DNA of 15,510 nucleotides. Source: JAKAXG01 sp035702985. GTDB taxonomy: Bacteria; Actinomycetota; Acidimicrobiia; Acidimicrobiales; Palsa-688. Numbering within the stretch: position 1 is the stretch's first letter; every line of letters starts with the position of its first letter. The position numbers and the translations under genes are program-made. The notes under the pieces are model-generated. The model was not told the origin of the DNA. It saw only the letters and a program-made list of their open reading frames with translations, and ran no database searches. Positions 8,791 to 15,135 of the stretch are shown here, piece by piece. Where the stretch lies: contig DASSZD010000208.1 of assembly GCA_035702985.1 (NCBI GenBank), positions 1-15,510 on the forward strand, read 5' to 3'.

Positions 8791-9864
8791 CTACTTACCG
8801 GCGGCGAAATCCTCGACCATGCGGTGGGCCTGGTCGTCGTGGTACTGCACCGGGGGCGACTTCATGAAGTAGGCCGAGGGGCCGAGCAGCGGGCCGCCGA
8901 TGCCCCGGTCCCGGGCGATCTTGGCGCAGCGGAGGGCGTCGATGATCACGCCGGCGGAGTTGGGGGAGTCCCACACCTCCAGCTTGAGCTCCACGTTGAG
9001 CGGGACGTCGCCGAAGTTGCGGCCCTCCAGGCGGATGTAGGCCCACTTGCGGTCGTCCAGCCAGGCCACGTGGTCGGAGGGGCCGATGTGCACGTCGTCG
9101 GCGCCGATGCCGTTGTCGAGCTGGCTGGTGACCGACTGGGTCTTGGAGATCTTCTTGGACTCCAGCCGCTCCCGCTCGAGCATGTTCTTGAAGTCCATGT
9201 TGCCGCCCACGTTGAGCTGGTAGGTGCGGTCCAGCACCAGGCCCCGGTCCTCGAACAGCCGGGCCAGGATCCGGTGCACGATGGTGGCCCCGACCTGGCT
9301 CTTGATGTCGTCTCCGACGATGGGCACGCCGGCATCGGTGAACTTCTGGGCCCACTCGGGGTCGCTGGCGATGAACACCGGGATGGCGTTGACGAACGCC
9401 ACCTTGGCGTCCAGGCAGGCCTGGGCGTAGTGCTTCTGGGCCGCCTCGCTGCCGACCGGCAGGTACGACACCAGCACGTCGGCCTCCACCCGGCGGAGGG
9501 CGTCGGCCACGTCGACCGGTTCGGCCGGGGACTCCTCGATGGTCTGGCGGTAGTACTTGCCCAGGCCGTCGAGGGTGGGGCCGCGCTGCACGGTCACCCC
9601 CAGGTCGCCCACCGAGGCGAAGCGGATGGTGTTGTTCTGACCGGAGAAGATGGCCTTGCCCAGGTCCAGGCCCACCTTGGCGGCGTCCACGTCGAAGGCG
9701 GCCACGAACTCCACGTCCGACACGTGGTAGCCGCCCAGGGTCACGTGCATGAGGCCGGGGACGGTCTCGGACGGGTCGGCATCGCGGTAGTACTCGATGC
9801 CCTGGATGAGAGAGCTGGCGCAGTTGCCGACGCCGGCTATGGCGACCCGGATCTTCTTGGTCAT
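8791..9864 (-). CDS. ino1: Inositol-3-phosphate synthase
   Basis: NAD-dependent enzyme converting D-glucose 6-phosphate to 1D-myo-inositol 3-phosphate, the entry to phosphatidylinositol and, in actinobacteria, mycothiol. The 357-residue chain matches the short prokaryotic form. It shows the Rossmann motif AIAGVGNCASSL (8-19), the DDIKSQVGATI active-site stretch (K188), NVGGNMDFKNML (K226), the SAGVIIDALRCAKIA helix and the C-terminal SAYFMKSPPVQ. These are hallmark segments and no key residue is missing. The ATG at 9864 overlaps the stop of the PadR gene as ATGA, and an AGGAGG lies about 10 bases upstream inside the padR end, so the two genes are translationally coupled. The stop is TAG, followed by a hairpin. 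The padR-ino1 pair matches Rv0047c-Rv0046c. Confidence 0.97.
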   Translation of the reverse strand: MTKKIRVAIAGVGNCASSLIQGIEYYRDADPSETVPGLMHVTLGGYHVSDVEFVAAFDVDAAKVGLDLGKAIFSGQNNTIRFASVGDLGVTVQRGPTLDGLGKYYRQTIEESPAEPVDVADALRRVEADVLVSYLPVGSEAAQKHYAQACLDAKVAFVNAIPVFIASDPEWAQKFTDAGVPIVGDDIKSQVGATIVHRILARLFEDRGLVLDRTYQLNVGGNMDFKNMLERERLESKKISKTQSVTSQLDNGIGADDVHIGPSDHVAWLDDRKWAYIRLEGRNFGDVPLNVELKLEVWDSPNSAGVIIDALRCAKIARDRGIGGPLLGPSAYFMKSPPVQYHDDQAHRMVEDFAAGK

Positions 9865-10661
9865 TGGTTGCTGTCCTCCTGTGATGGACCGGGCTGGAAG
9901 GGTTCGGTGGGGCGCAGCCCCGCGAGTGTGGGGCTGTCACCCCGGTAGGCCCGGCGTGTCAGCCCGGCCGTGCCGTCCGGTCCGGCCCTCAGGCCGGTCC
10001 GGTCATGGGCGCCGGCCGGGGGGCCGGCGGGTCGGTCGGGACCGGCCACCCCGCCGGCGGTCCCGTCGGGCCGGTGACCGGCCCGCTCGGAGGCGATCAG
10101 CCTCTCGATCCAGGTGAGATCGTGCTGGGCCGCCTCCTGGTCGTGCTCGACCAGGCTGCGGGCGTAGGAGTCCCGGGCGGCCAGCACCCGGGCCCGCAGC
10201 TGGATGAGCCGCTCCACCAGGTGGGCCCGGCGCCGCTCCAGCATCCCGAGCCGCAGGTCGGGGGGGAGGTAGCGGGCGAAGGCCAGGCGCAGGTTGAACA
10301 GCCGCTCGTCGTCGTTGGACTGGCTCTCGGCCGCCAGGAGCTCGTCGAAGAGCCGCTCGCCCCGGTCGGTGATGCCGTACACCTTGCGGTTGCGCGAGCC
10401 GCGGGGGGAGGAGGCCTTGCGGGCCCGGAAGGCGGCCAGCTCCCCGGCCAGGGACCCGGTGTGGGGCACCGCGGTGGCGGCGGTGGGGCGGGACTCCACC
10501 GCCTTGACCGCCCCCGCCGACTCCAGCCGGGACAGGGCCGGATACAGCGAGCCGAACGACACCCCGCTGGCGAAGCCGAGGGTGTCCACCAGGCGCTTCT
10601 TCAGCTCGTAGCCGTGAAGCTCCTGCTCCTTGAGGAGCCCGAGGATGGCGAGTTCCAGCAC
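9861..10661 (-). CDS. PadR family transcriptional regulator
   Basis: A 266-residue winged-helix DNA-binding protein. The PadR fold is visible in LELAILGLLKEQELHGYELKKRL (residues 2-24 in part), the recognition-helix region GSLYPALSRLESAG (37-50) and the wing end KVYGITDRGERLF (93-105). A low-complexity insert of about 35 residues (56-90) sits in the wing, which is longer than usual. Residues 115-190 are helical (dimerisation, rich in Arg/Leu), and the last 70 residues are Gly/Pro/Arg-rich and look disordered. The GTG start has GCAGGAACA before it and a candidate promoter with a tandem palindrome over it, so autoregulation is likely. It is coupled to ino1 through an ATGA overlap and is divergent from the DUF5318-ponA operon. 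Inducer unknown; control of ino1 is inferred from coupling. Confidence 0.92.
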   Translation of the reverse strand: MLELAILGLLKEQELHGYELKKRLVDTLGFASGVSFGSLYPALSRLESAGAVKAVESRPTAATAVPHTGSLAGELAAFRARKASSPRGSRNRKVYGITDRGERLFDELLAAESQSNDDERLFNLRLAFARYLPPDLRLGMLERRRAHLVERLIQLRARVLAARDSYARSLVEHDQEAAQHDLTWIERLIASERAGHRPDGTAGGVAGPDRPAGPPAGAHDRTGLRAGPDGTAGLTRRAYRGDSPTLAGLRPTEPFQPGPSQEDSNQ

Positions 10662-10670
10662 TGTTCCTGC

Positions 10671-10700
10671 ACCTTACAGCGAAACGATGTATCGGGTCGA
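10671..10700 (-). promoter_or_regulatory. Candidate padR-ino1 promoter
   Basis: On the minus strand TCGACC (10695-10700; four of six matches to TTGACA) is followed after 18 bases by TAAGGT (10671-10676; TAnnnT). The -10 ends 9 bases before the GTG start, so the leader would be only 2-3 bases. The palindromic repeat at 10685-10708 covers the spacer and the -35. Confidence 0.4.
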
Positions 10701-10708
10701 TATATCGA
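10685..10708. promoter_or_regulatory. Tandem palindromic operator between padR and DUF5318
   Basis: CGATGTATCG (10685-10694) and CGATATATCG (10698-10707) are two near-identical copies 13 bases apart. The second is extended to the perfect 12-base palindrome TCGATATATCGA (10697-10708). This AT-rich block stands out in GC-rich DNA and overlaps the likely padR promoter. PadR regulators commonly bind AT-rich inverted repeats in their own promoters, so PadR is the natural candidate ligand. Confidence 0.55.
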
Positions 10709-10751
10709 ACCAAAATCCACCCTCGCATCGCTGAACCGGGCGCCCCGGCGG

Positions 10752-10757
10752 TAGGGT
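10752..10757 (+). promoter_or_regulatory. Candidate -10 box for the DUF5318-ponA operon (leaderless)
   Basis: TAGGGT ends 6 bases before GTG at 10764, so a start point 7 bases beyond the box falls on the G of the GTG. A partial -35 (CTGAAC at 10731-10736) lies 15 bases upstream. The start is therefore probably the GTG rather than the ATG directly after it. Confidence 0.45.
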
Positions 10758-10763
10758 GCCCGG

Positions 10764-11171
10764 GTGATGAGCTTGCGGCCGGAGGCGCTACGGGGGGCCG
10801 GGTCCGGCGCCCACGTGGCCGGACAGGTGGACTACCGCCTGGCCCGCAACGCCATCGTCAGCGAGTTCCACAAGGGCCGCCTGTCCCGGCTGGACATCTG
10901 CGACGCCCACCCGGAGCTGCTGCGGGCCGCCCTCAACGTGGGGGACGAGACCCGCGAGGACTGCCCGATCTGCGAGGAGGCCAAGGTGAGGCTGGTCTCC
11001 TACGTGTTCGGCAGCCGCCTGTCCCCGGCCGGGGTGTGCGTCACCTCCAAGAAGGAGATGACCAAGCTGGCCCGCACCGCCAAGGACCTGGTGTGCTACG
11101 TGGTCGAGGTGTGCCCGAGCTGCTCGTGGAACCACCTGGCCCGCAGCTTCGCGGTCAGCGCCCGTCGCTGA
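10764..11171 (+). CDS. DUF5318 family zinc-ribbon protein
   Basis: A 135-residue cytoplasmic protein of unknown function, found next to class A penicillin-binding protein genes in actinobacteria (M. tuberculosis Rv0049). Two Cys pairs, CPIC (67-70) and CPSC (117-120), are spaced as a zinc ribbon. The N-terminal VDYRLARNAIVSEFHKGRLS segment and the C-terminal SWNHLARSF are typical of the family. GTG at 10764 and ATG at 10767 are both possible starts; the TAGGGT box placement favours the GTG. The stop is 19 bases before ponA on the same strand, so the two are probably one operon, and the gene is divergent from padR across 102 bases. The family call is good; a structural zinc site is inferred from the Cys spacing. 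Confidence 0.88.
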   Translation: MMSLRPEALRGAGSGAHVAGQVDYRLARNAIVSEFHKGRLSRLDICDAHPELLRAALNVGDETREDCPICEEAKVRLVSYVFGSRLSPAGVCVTSKKEMTKLARTAKDLVCYVVEVCPSCSWNHLARSFAVSARR

Positions 11172-11190
11172 CCGCGGGACCCGCAGTCCC

Positions 11191-13476
11191 ATGGTCCGGC
11201 GAGCCCCCTCACCATCCGCACGCCCGTCCGGCCGGCGCCCGGCGCCGGAGGGCCGGCCCGGCGACGCCCGGCGGGGCCGCCCCCGCCGGTCCCCCGGCCG
11301 GCTGTGGCGTCTCCGGCGGTGGATCTTCGGGGTGATCCTGCTCGGGGCGGCGGCCGGGTCGGCCGGGCTGTACGAGCTCACCCGGATCCCGCTCCCGGCC
11401 GCCCACGCCCTGGCCCAGACCACGTTCGTCTACGACTCGACCGGCCACCCGCTGGCCACCTTCTCGGAGCAGAACCGGGTGGACGTGAAGCTGTCGCAGG
11501 TGGCCCCGGTGGTGATCCAGGCGGTGGTGTCCACCGAGGACCGCCACTTCTTCACCGAGGGGGCCCTCAACCCGGTCTCCATGGCCCGGGCGCTGCTGTC
11601 CGACGTGGCCGGGTCGGGCAACCTGCAGGGGGCGTCGACCATCACCCAGCAGTACGTGAAGCAGACCTACCTCAACTCGCAGCGGACCATCACCCGCAAG
11701 GTCAAAGAGGCGGCCCTGGCCATCCGCCTGTCGAGGACCGAATCCAAGCAGCAGATCCTCCAGGGCTACCTCAACACCATCTACTGGGGGCGGGGGGCGT
11801 ACGGCATCGAGGCGGCCGCCGAGACCTACTTCGGGGTGGACGCCGCCCACGTGGACCTGCCGGAGGCGGCGCTGCTGGCCGGGATGATCCGCGACCCCTA
11901 CACCGCCGATCCCACCAAGGACCCGGCCGTCGCTCACCAGCACCAGCACGACTCGCTCCAGGCCATGGTCCGCGACGCCAAGATCACCGCCGGCCAGGCG
12001 GCCGCCGCGGAGGCGGTCCATTTTTCCTCCTTCGTCAGACCGCCGTCCACCGCCTCGGCGTCGCACGCCGCCCTGCCCGCCGGTGAGGACTACTTCGTCG
12101 AGGCCGTGCGGGAGCAGCTGATCGCCAAGTACGGCCAGGCCGAGGTGGACGGCGGCGGGCTGCGGGTCACCACCACCCTGGACCCCACCCTGCAGACCGA
12201 GGCGTACAACTCCGTCTACGGCCACAACACCGACGCCCTCGACCCGGCCGCCGGCCAGCCGTCGGGGTCGCTGGTGTCGATAGACGACAGCGGCCAGGTG
12301 CGGGCCCTGGTGGGCGGGCAGGACTTCCGGCGGTCGAGCGTCGACCTGGCCCTCGGCACCGCCGGCGGGGGAGGGGGCCGCCAGCCCGGCTCCACCTTCA
12401 AGGCGTTCATGCTGGCGGAACTGCTCAAGCTCGGGTACTCGCCGCTGTCGGTCCTGCCCTCCCCGCCCGAGGTGGTGGTGCCCCACGGCAACGCCGACGG
12501 GACGCCGTGGCCGGTGAAGAACTTCGAGGGCGAGGCCACCCAGCCGCAGATGAACGTCGTCGACGCCACCGCCAGGTCCATCAACACCGTCTACGCCCAG
12601 ATCGTGGACAAGATCGGCTCGTCCAACCTGGACGCCATGGCCGCCGAGCTGGGCATCAACCGGTCCGAGCTGGGCAACCACCTTTCGGAGGTGCTCGGCA
12701 CCGACGAGGTGTCCCCGCTCGAGATGGCGGCGGCGTACGCCACCTTCGCCGCCGGCGGCGTCTACCACGCCCCGCTGCTGATAACCCGGGTCACCGACGC
12801 CGCCGGCCGGTCCATGCCGCTGCCGGTCACCCCCACCAGCCGGGCGGTGCTGAGCGCCGCCCAGGACGCCGAGGAGACCTACGTCCTGGAGCAGGTGGTG
12901 CTGCGGGGCACCGGTACGGCGGCCGGCGGGATCGGATCGGCGGTGGCCGGCAAGACCGGCACCACCGACAACTCGGCCAACGCCTGGTTCATCGGCTACA
13001 CCCCCAACCTGACCACCGCGGTGTGGATGGGCTACGCCTCGCAGTACAAGCCCATGGTCGACTTCCGGGGTCTGAGCAGCGTGCAGGGGGGCACCGTGCC
13101 GGCCCAGTTGTGGCACAACTTCATGGCCGCGGCGGTGCACTCGCAGCCGCAGTGGGCCGGCAGTTTTCCCCCGGTGTACTCGCTCGCCGGCCGGACCCTG
13201 ACCCCGCCTGCCCCGTCCAGCCTGGAGTTCCCGCTGGGCATGGGCACCACCACCACCACGACCACGGTGGCTCCCACCACCACCACCTCCACCACCGTGG
13301 CCGGCGCCGGGTCGGGCGGGTCGGGCACCTCGCCCACCGCGACCTCGTCCCCGCCGACCACCACCCCCAGCACCACCCCGCCGGCCACGTCGCCGCCCAC
13401 CACGACCGGGACCACCCCCACCACCCGGGCCGCGCCGCCCTCCACGACCGCCACCGGGGCGGCCCCGTCGGGCTGA
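11191..13476 (+). CDS. ponA: Bifunctional class A penicillin-binding protein (glycosyltransferase/transpeptidase)
   Basis: Membrane-anchored enzyme that polymerises lipid II and cross-links peptidoglycan. The 761-residue chain has a basic, Pro/Arg-rich cytoplasmic N-terminus (1-43), one transmembrane helix (about 44-61) and an extracytoplasmic body. The GT51 domain has E116-D in STEDRHFF, GASTITQQYVKQ, RKVKEAALAIRL and the LNTIYWGRGAYGIEAAAETYFG region (split here from neighbours). The transpeptidase domain has STFK (401-404, nucleophile S401), SIN (463-465) and KTGTT (588-592). Glu123 stands where the textbook EDxxFxxH motif has His. No PASTA domains are seen; the tail from residue 686 is Thr/Ser/Pro-rich. 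The ATG is 19 bases after DUF5318, with no clear Shine-Dalgarno: a GGGAC/GTCCC hairpin (11176-11190) abuts the start codon. Equivalent in position to M. tuberculosis ponA1. Confidence 0.96.
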   Translation: MVRRAPSPSARPSGRRPAPEGRPGDARRGRPRRSPGRLWRLRRWIFGVILLGAAAGSAGLYELTRIPLPAAHALAQTTFVYDSTGHPLATFSEQNRVDVKLSQVAPVVIQAVVSTEDRHFFTEGALNPVSMARALLSDVAGSGNLQGASTITQQYVKQTYLNSQRTITRKVKEAALAIRLSRTESKQQILQGYLNTIYWGRGAYGIEAAAETYFGVDAAHVDLPEAALLAGMIRDPYTADPTKDPAVAHQHQHDSLQAMVRDAKITAGQAAAAEAVHFSSFVRPPSTASASHAALPAGEDYFVEAVREQLIAKYGQAEVDGGGLRVTTTLDPTLQTEAYNSVYGHNTDALDPAAGQPSGSLVSIDDSGQVRALVGGQDFRRSSVDLALGTAGGGGGRQPGSTFKAFMLAELLKLGYSPLSVLPSPPEVVVPHGNADGTPWPVKNFEGEATQPQMNVVDATARSINTVYAQIVDKIGSSNLDAMAAELGINRSELGNHLSEVLGTDEVSPLEMAAAYATFAAGGVYHAPLLITRVTDAAGRSMPLPVTPTSRAVLSAAQDAEETYVLEQVVLRGTGTAAGGIGSAVAGKTGTTDNSANAWFIGYTPNLTTAVWMGYASQYKPMVDFRGLSSVQGGTVPAQLWHNFMAAAVHSQPQWAGSFPPVYSLAGRTLTPPAPSSLEFPLGMGTTTTTTTVAPTTTTSTTVAGAGSGGSGTSPTATSSPPTTTPSTTPPATSPPTTTGTTPTTRAAPPSTTATGAAPSG
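13246..13473 (+). repeat. Low-complexity Thr/Pro/Ser coding tract (ponA tail)
   Basis: Runs of ACC and CCC codons encode a disordered extracellular tail of about 76 residues after the transpeptidase domain, with stretches such as seven consecutive Thr. Such tails in actinobacterial envelope proteins are often O-glycosylated. The repeat is of the microsatellite kind and may vary in length between strains. Confidence 0.7.
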
Positions 13477-13478
13477 GC

Positions 13479-13495
13479 GGGCCGGACGGCGGCCC
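13479..13495 (+). terminator. Hairpin directly after ponA
   Basis: GGGCCG, loop GACGG, CGGCCC: a 6-bp stem starting 3 bases after the ponA stop. No U-tract follows. A weaker, longer inverted repeat GCGACC (13514-13519) / GGTCGC (13542-13547) lies just beyond. Either could limit read-through into panB. Confidence 0.35.
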
Positions 13496-13607
13496 CGGGA
13501 GAACCCCCAACTGGCGACCGGTGCCCGCCCGGGACCACAATGGTCGCAAAATCCCGCCGGTAGCCCGAGGGGCGCTGGACGGACATAGTTGCAAGGGAGG
13601 ATCAGCC

Positions 13608-14549
13608 ATGGCGACCTACGGGCCGACCACCCCTGAGTCGGAGACGGCGGCTTCCGCCGGACCGGCCGACCGCCCATCCGCCCGGGCCGCGGCCCGGCCC
13701 CGCCCGACGGCGCCGTCCATCCGGGCCCGCAAGGGATCCGGGGAGCCGCTGGTGATGGTGACCGCCTACGACGCCCCCGGGGCCCGGGTGGCGGACGGGG
13801 CCGGGGTGGACCTGATCCTGGTGGGCGACTCGCTGGCCATGGTGGTGCTCGGCTACGACGACACCCTGCACGTGACCGTGGACGACATGGCCCACCACAC
13901 GGCGGCGGTGGCCCGGACCAGGCCGCGGGCCATGGTGGTCGCCGACCTGCCGTGGATGAGCTACCACACCGGCACCGCCGATGCCGTCCGCAACGCCGCC
14001 ACCCTGGTCCGGGCCGGCGCCCAGGCCGTCAAGCTGGAGGGTGGCCGCAAGCGGCTGGAGGTGATCGAGGCCGTGGCCGACGCCGAGATCCCGGTCATGG
14101 GCCACCTGGGCCTGACCCCCCAGTCCCTGCACGCCATGGGTGGGTTCAAGGTGCAGGGCAAGGACATGGACGCGGCCAAGATGCTGGTCGACGACGCCCG
14201 CTGCCTGGCCCGGGCCGGCTGCTTCTCCATTGTGTTGGAGGGCATCCCCGACGTGGTGGCCCAGCTGATCACCGAATCGGTCGACGTGCCCACCATCGGC
14301 ATCGGCGCCGGCCCCCACTGCGACGGGCAGGTGCTGGTGTTCCACGACGTGCTGGGCCTCGACGACACCCGGCCGCCCAAGTTCGTGCGCCGCTACGCCG
14401 CCCTGCAGGCCGACGCCACCGCGGCGCTGGCCCGCTGGGCCTCCGACGTCCGGACCGGGGCCTTCCCCGACGACTCCGAGAGCTACCACCTGGCGGCGTC
14501 CGCCCTGCCCGCCGACGTCAACCCGGCCGAGGCCATCGTCGGCAACTGA
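13608..14549 (+). CDS. panB: 3-methyl-2-oxobutanoate hydroxymethyltransferase (ketopantoate hydroxymethyltransferase)
   Basis: First committed enzyme of pantothenate, hence coenzyme A, synthesis: it transfers a hydroxymethyl group from 5,10-methylenetetrahydrofolate to 3-methyl-2-oxobutanoate. The 313-residue chain has a disordered Pro/Ala-rich extension (1-40) before the family's usual start. The barrel shows VTAYDAPGA (51-59), the metal ligands D74 in LVGDSLAM and D113 in VADLPWM, K142 and E144 in VKLEGG, MGHLGLTPQS, the general-base Glu E211 in IVLEGIP and IGIGAGPHCDGQVLV. ATG at 13608 has a strong AGGGAGG 7 bases upstream, which fixes the start and makes the extension real. CATAGT at 13584-13589 may be a -10. 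It lies in the ponA-rpsF interval, on the same strand, with 131 bases upstream and 219 downstream, so it is probably its own unit. No panC or panD is nearby. Confidence 0.96.
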   Translation: MATYGPTTPESETAASAGPADRPSARAAARPRPTAPSIRARKGSGEPLVMVTAYDAPGARVADGAGVDLILVGDSLAMVVLGYDDTLHVTVDDMAHHTAAVARTRPRAMVVADLPWMSYHTGTADAVRNAATLVRAGAQAVKLEGGRKRLEVIEAVADAEIPVMGHLGLTPQSLHAMGGFKVQGKDMDAAKMLVDDARCLARAGCFSIVLEGIPDVVAQLITESVDVPTIGIGAGPHCDGQVLVFHDVLGLDDTRPPKFVRRYAALQADATAALARWASDVRTGAFPDDSESYHLAASALPADVNPAEAIVGN

Positions 14550-14580
14550 CAGCCGCCGGTCCGGCTCCCCGGGCGGTCGT

Positions 14581-14598
14581 TGTCACACCGCCGTGACA
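14581..14598. promoter_or_regulatory. Inverted repeat TGTCAC-N6-GTGACA upstream of rpsF
   Basis: TGTCAC (14581-14586), ACCGCC, GTGACA (14593-14598): perfect 6-base arms with the geometry of a dimeric regulator site. It overlaps a -35-like TTGTCA (14580-14585). It lies 31 bases after panB and about 55 bases upstream of the candidate rpsF promoter. No regulator can be named. Confidence 0.4.
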
Positions 14599-14620
14599 TG
14601 CTCTGACCTGTAGATGGATC

Positions 14621-14646
14621 GTCCCCGGGGCTCCGGCGCCGGGGAC
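14621..14646 (+). terminator. Hairpin between panB and rpsF
   Basis: GTCCCCGG (14621-14628), 10-base loop, CCGGGGAC (14639-14646): a perfect 8-bp stem. No T-run follows. It is placed 71 bases after the panB stop and directly before the candidate rpsF promoter, fitting a U-less terminator that insulates the ribosomal operon. Confidence 0.45.
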
Positions 14647-14651
14647 CGCAG

Positions 14652-14679
14652 TTACCGGATCGCCGGGGTCGAGTACCAT
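14652..14679 (+). promoter_or_regulatory. Candidate promoter of the rpsF-ssb operon
   Basis: TTACCG (14652-14657), 16-base spacer, TACCAT (14674-14679). Transcription would begin near 14686 and give a leader of about 83 bases with two hairpins. Confidence 0.4.
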
Positions 14680-14706
14680 GACCTGTCTTTGAAAAAGAAG
14701 ACCCTG

Positions 14707-14744
14707 CCCCGGACCTACCGGGGCCCCGAGCCGGAACGGCCGGG
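14707..14744 (+). promoter_or_regulatory. Structured rpsF leader: two tandem hairpins
   Basis: Hairpin 1 is CCCCGG (14707-14712), loop ACCTA, CCGGGG (14718-14723). Hairpin 2 is CCCG-A-GCCG (14725-14733), loop GAA, CGGC-CGGG (14737-14744), an 8-bp stem with a single bulged A. They end 8 bases before GGAGG of the ribosome-binding site. rpsF leaders in several phyla are bound by the S6:S18 pair for autoregulation; whether this one is of that class cannot be told by eye. Confidence 0.45.
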
Positions 14745-14768
14745 TCCACAGGGAGGTGGTGCGCCTAT

Positions 14769-15134
14769 ATGAGGCACTACGAAGTAATGGTCATTCTCGA
14801 CGCCGGCCTGGAGGAAGATGCCATCCGGGCTGTCCTCGACCGAGCCGCCAAGACGCTCTCCGACCGGGGGGCGACCGTGGGCAAGGTGGACCGCTGGGGA
14901 AAGCGGCGCTTCGCCTACGAGGTTCGCCACCGCAGCGAGGGCTACTACGTCCTGCTCGACACGCTGGCCGAGCCGGGGGCGGTGGCCGAGGTGGACCGGA
15001 TGCTCGGACTCGCAGATGAGGTCATCCGCCACAAGGTGATCCGCCTGCCCGAGAAGGCCGTGTCGGTTCGTTCCAGCCGGCCCTCGAGCTCCGACGGTGA
15101 GCCCGCGGCAGCTAACGAGAACGGAGCAAGTTGA
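14769..15134 (+). CDS. rpsF: 30S ribosomal protein S6 (bS6)
   Basis: A 121-residue small-subunit protein that binds 16S rRNA together with S18 in the platform. The N-terminus MRHYEVMVILDAGLEED is the canonical S6 start, followed by the KVDRWGKRRFAYEV strand pair, HRSEGYYVLLD and IRHKVIRLPEK. The last 25 residues form a Ser/Ala/Asn-rich tail, common in actinobacterial S6. ATG at 14769 is preceded by GGAGGTGG about 10-12 bases upstream, a slightly long spacing. ssb begins 1 base after the stop, and rpsR and rplI are expected beyond the window edge. Upstream lie a candidate promoter and two hairpins in the leader. Confidence 0.97.
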   Translation: MRHYEVMVILDAGLEEDAIRAVLDRAAKTLSDRGATVGKVDRWGKRRFAYEVRHRSEGYYVLLDTLAEPGAVAEVDRMLGLADEVIRHKVIRLPEKAVSVRSSRPSSSDGEPAAANENGAS

Positions 15135-15135
15135 G

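Noticed and set aside
13246..13473. ACC-rich tandem pattern as a CRISPR-like or non-coding repeat
   Set aside because: No regular repeat-spacer structure; it is the Thr/Pro-rich coding tail of ponA.
11209..13677. Open frame of over 800 codons antisense to ponA
   Set aside because: It is a product of GC-rich codon bias: Gly/Arg/Val-rich with no motif, while the sense strand encodes a full penicillin-binding protein.
14550..14768. tRNA or small RNA gene in the panB-rpsF gap
   Set aside because: The hairpins do not form a cloverleaf and no tRNA landmarks (T-loop, CCA end) are present; promoter, terminator and leader elements explain the structure.
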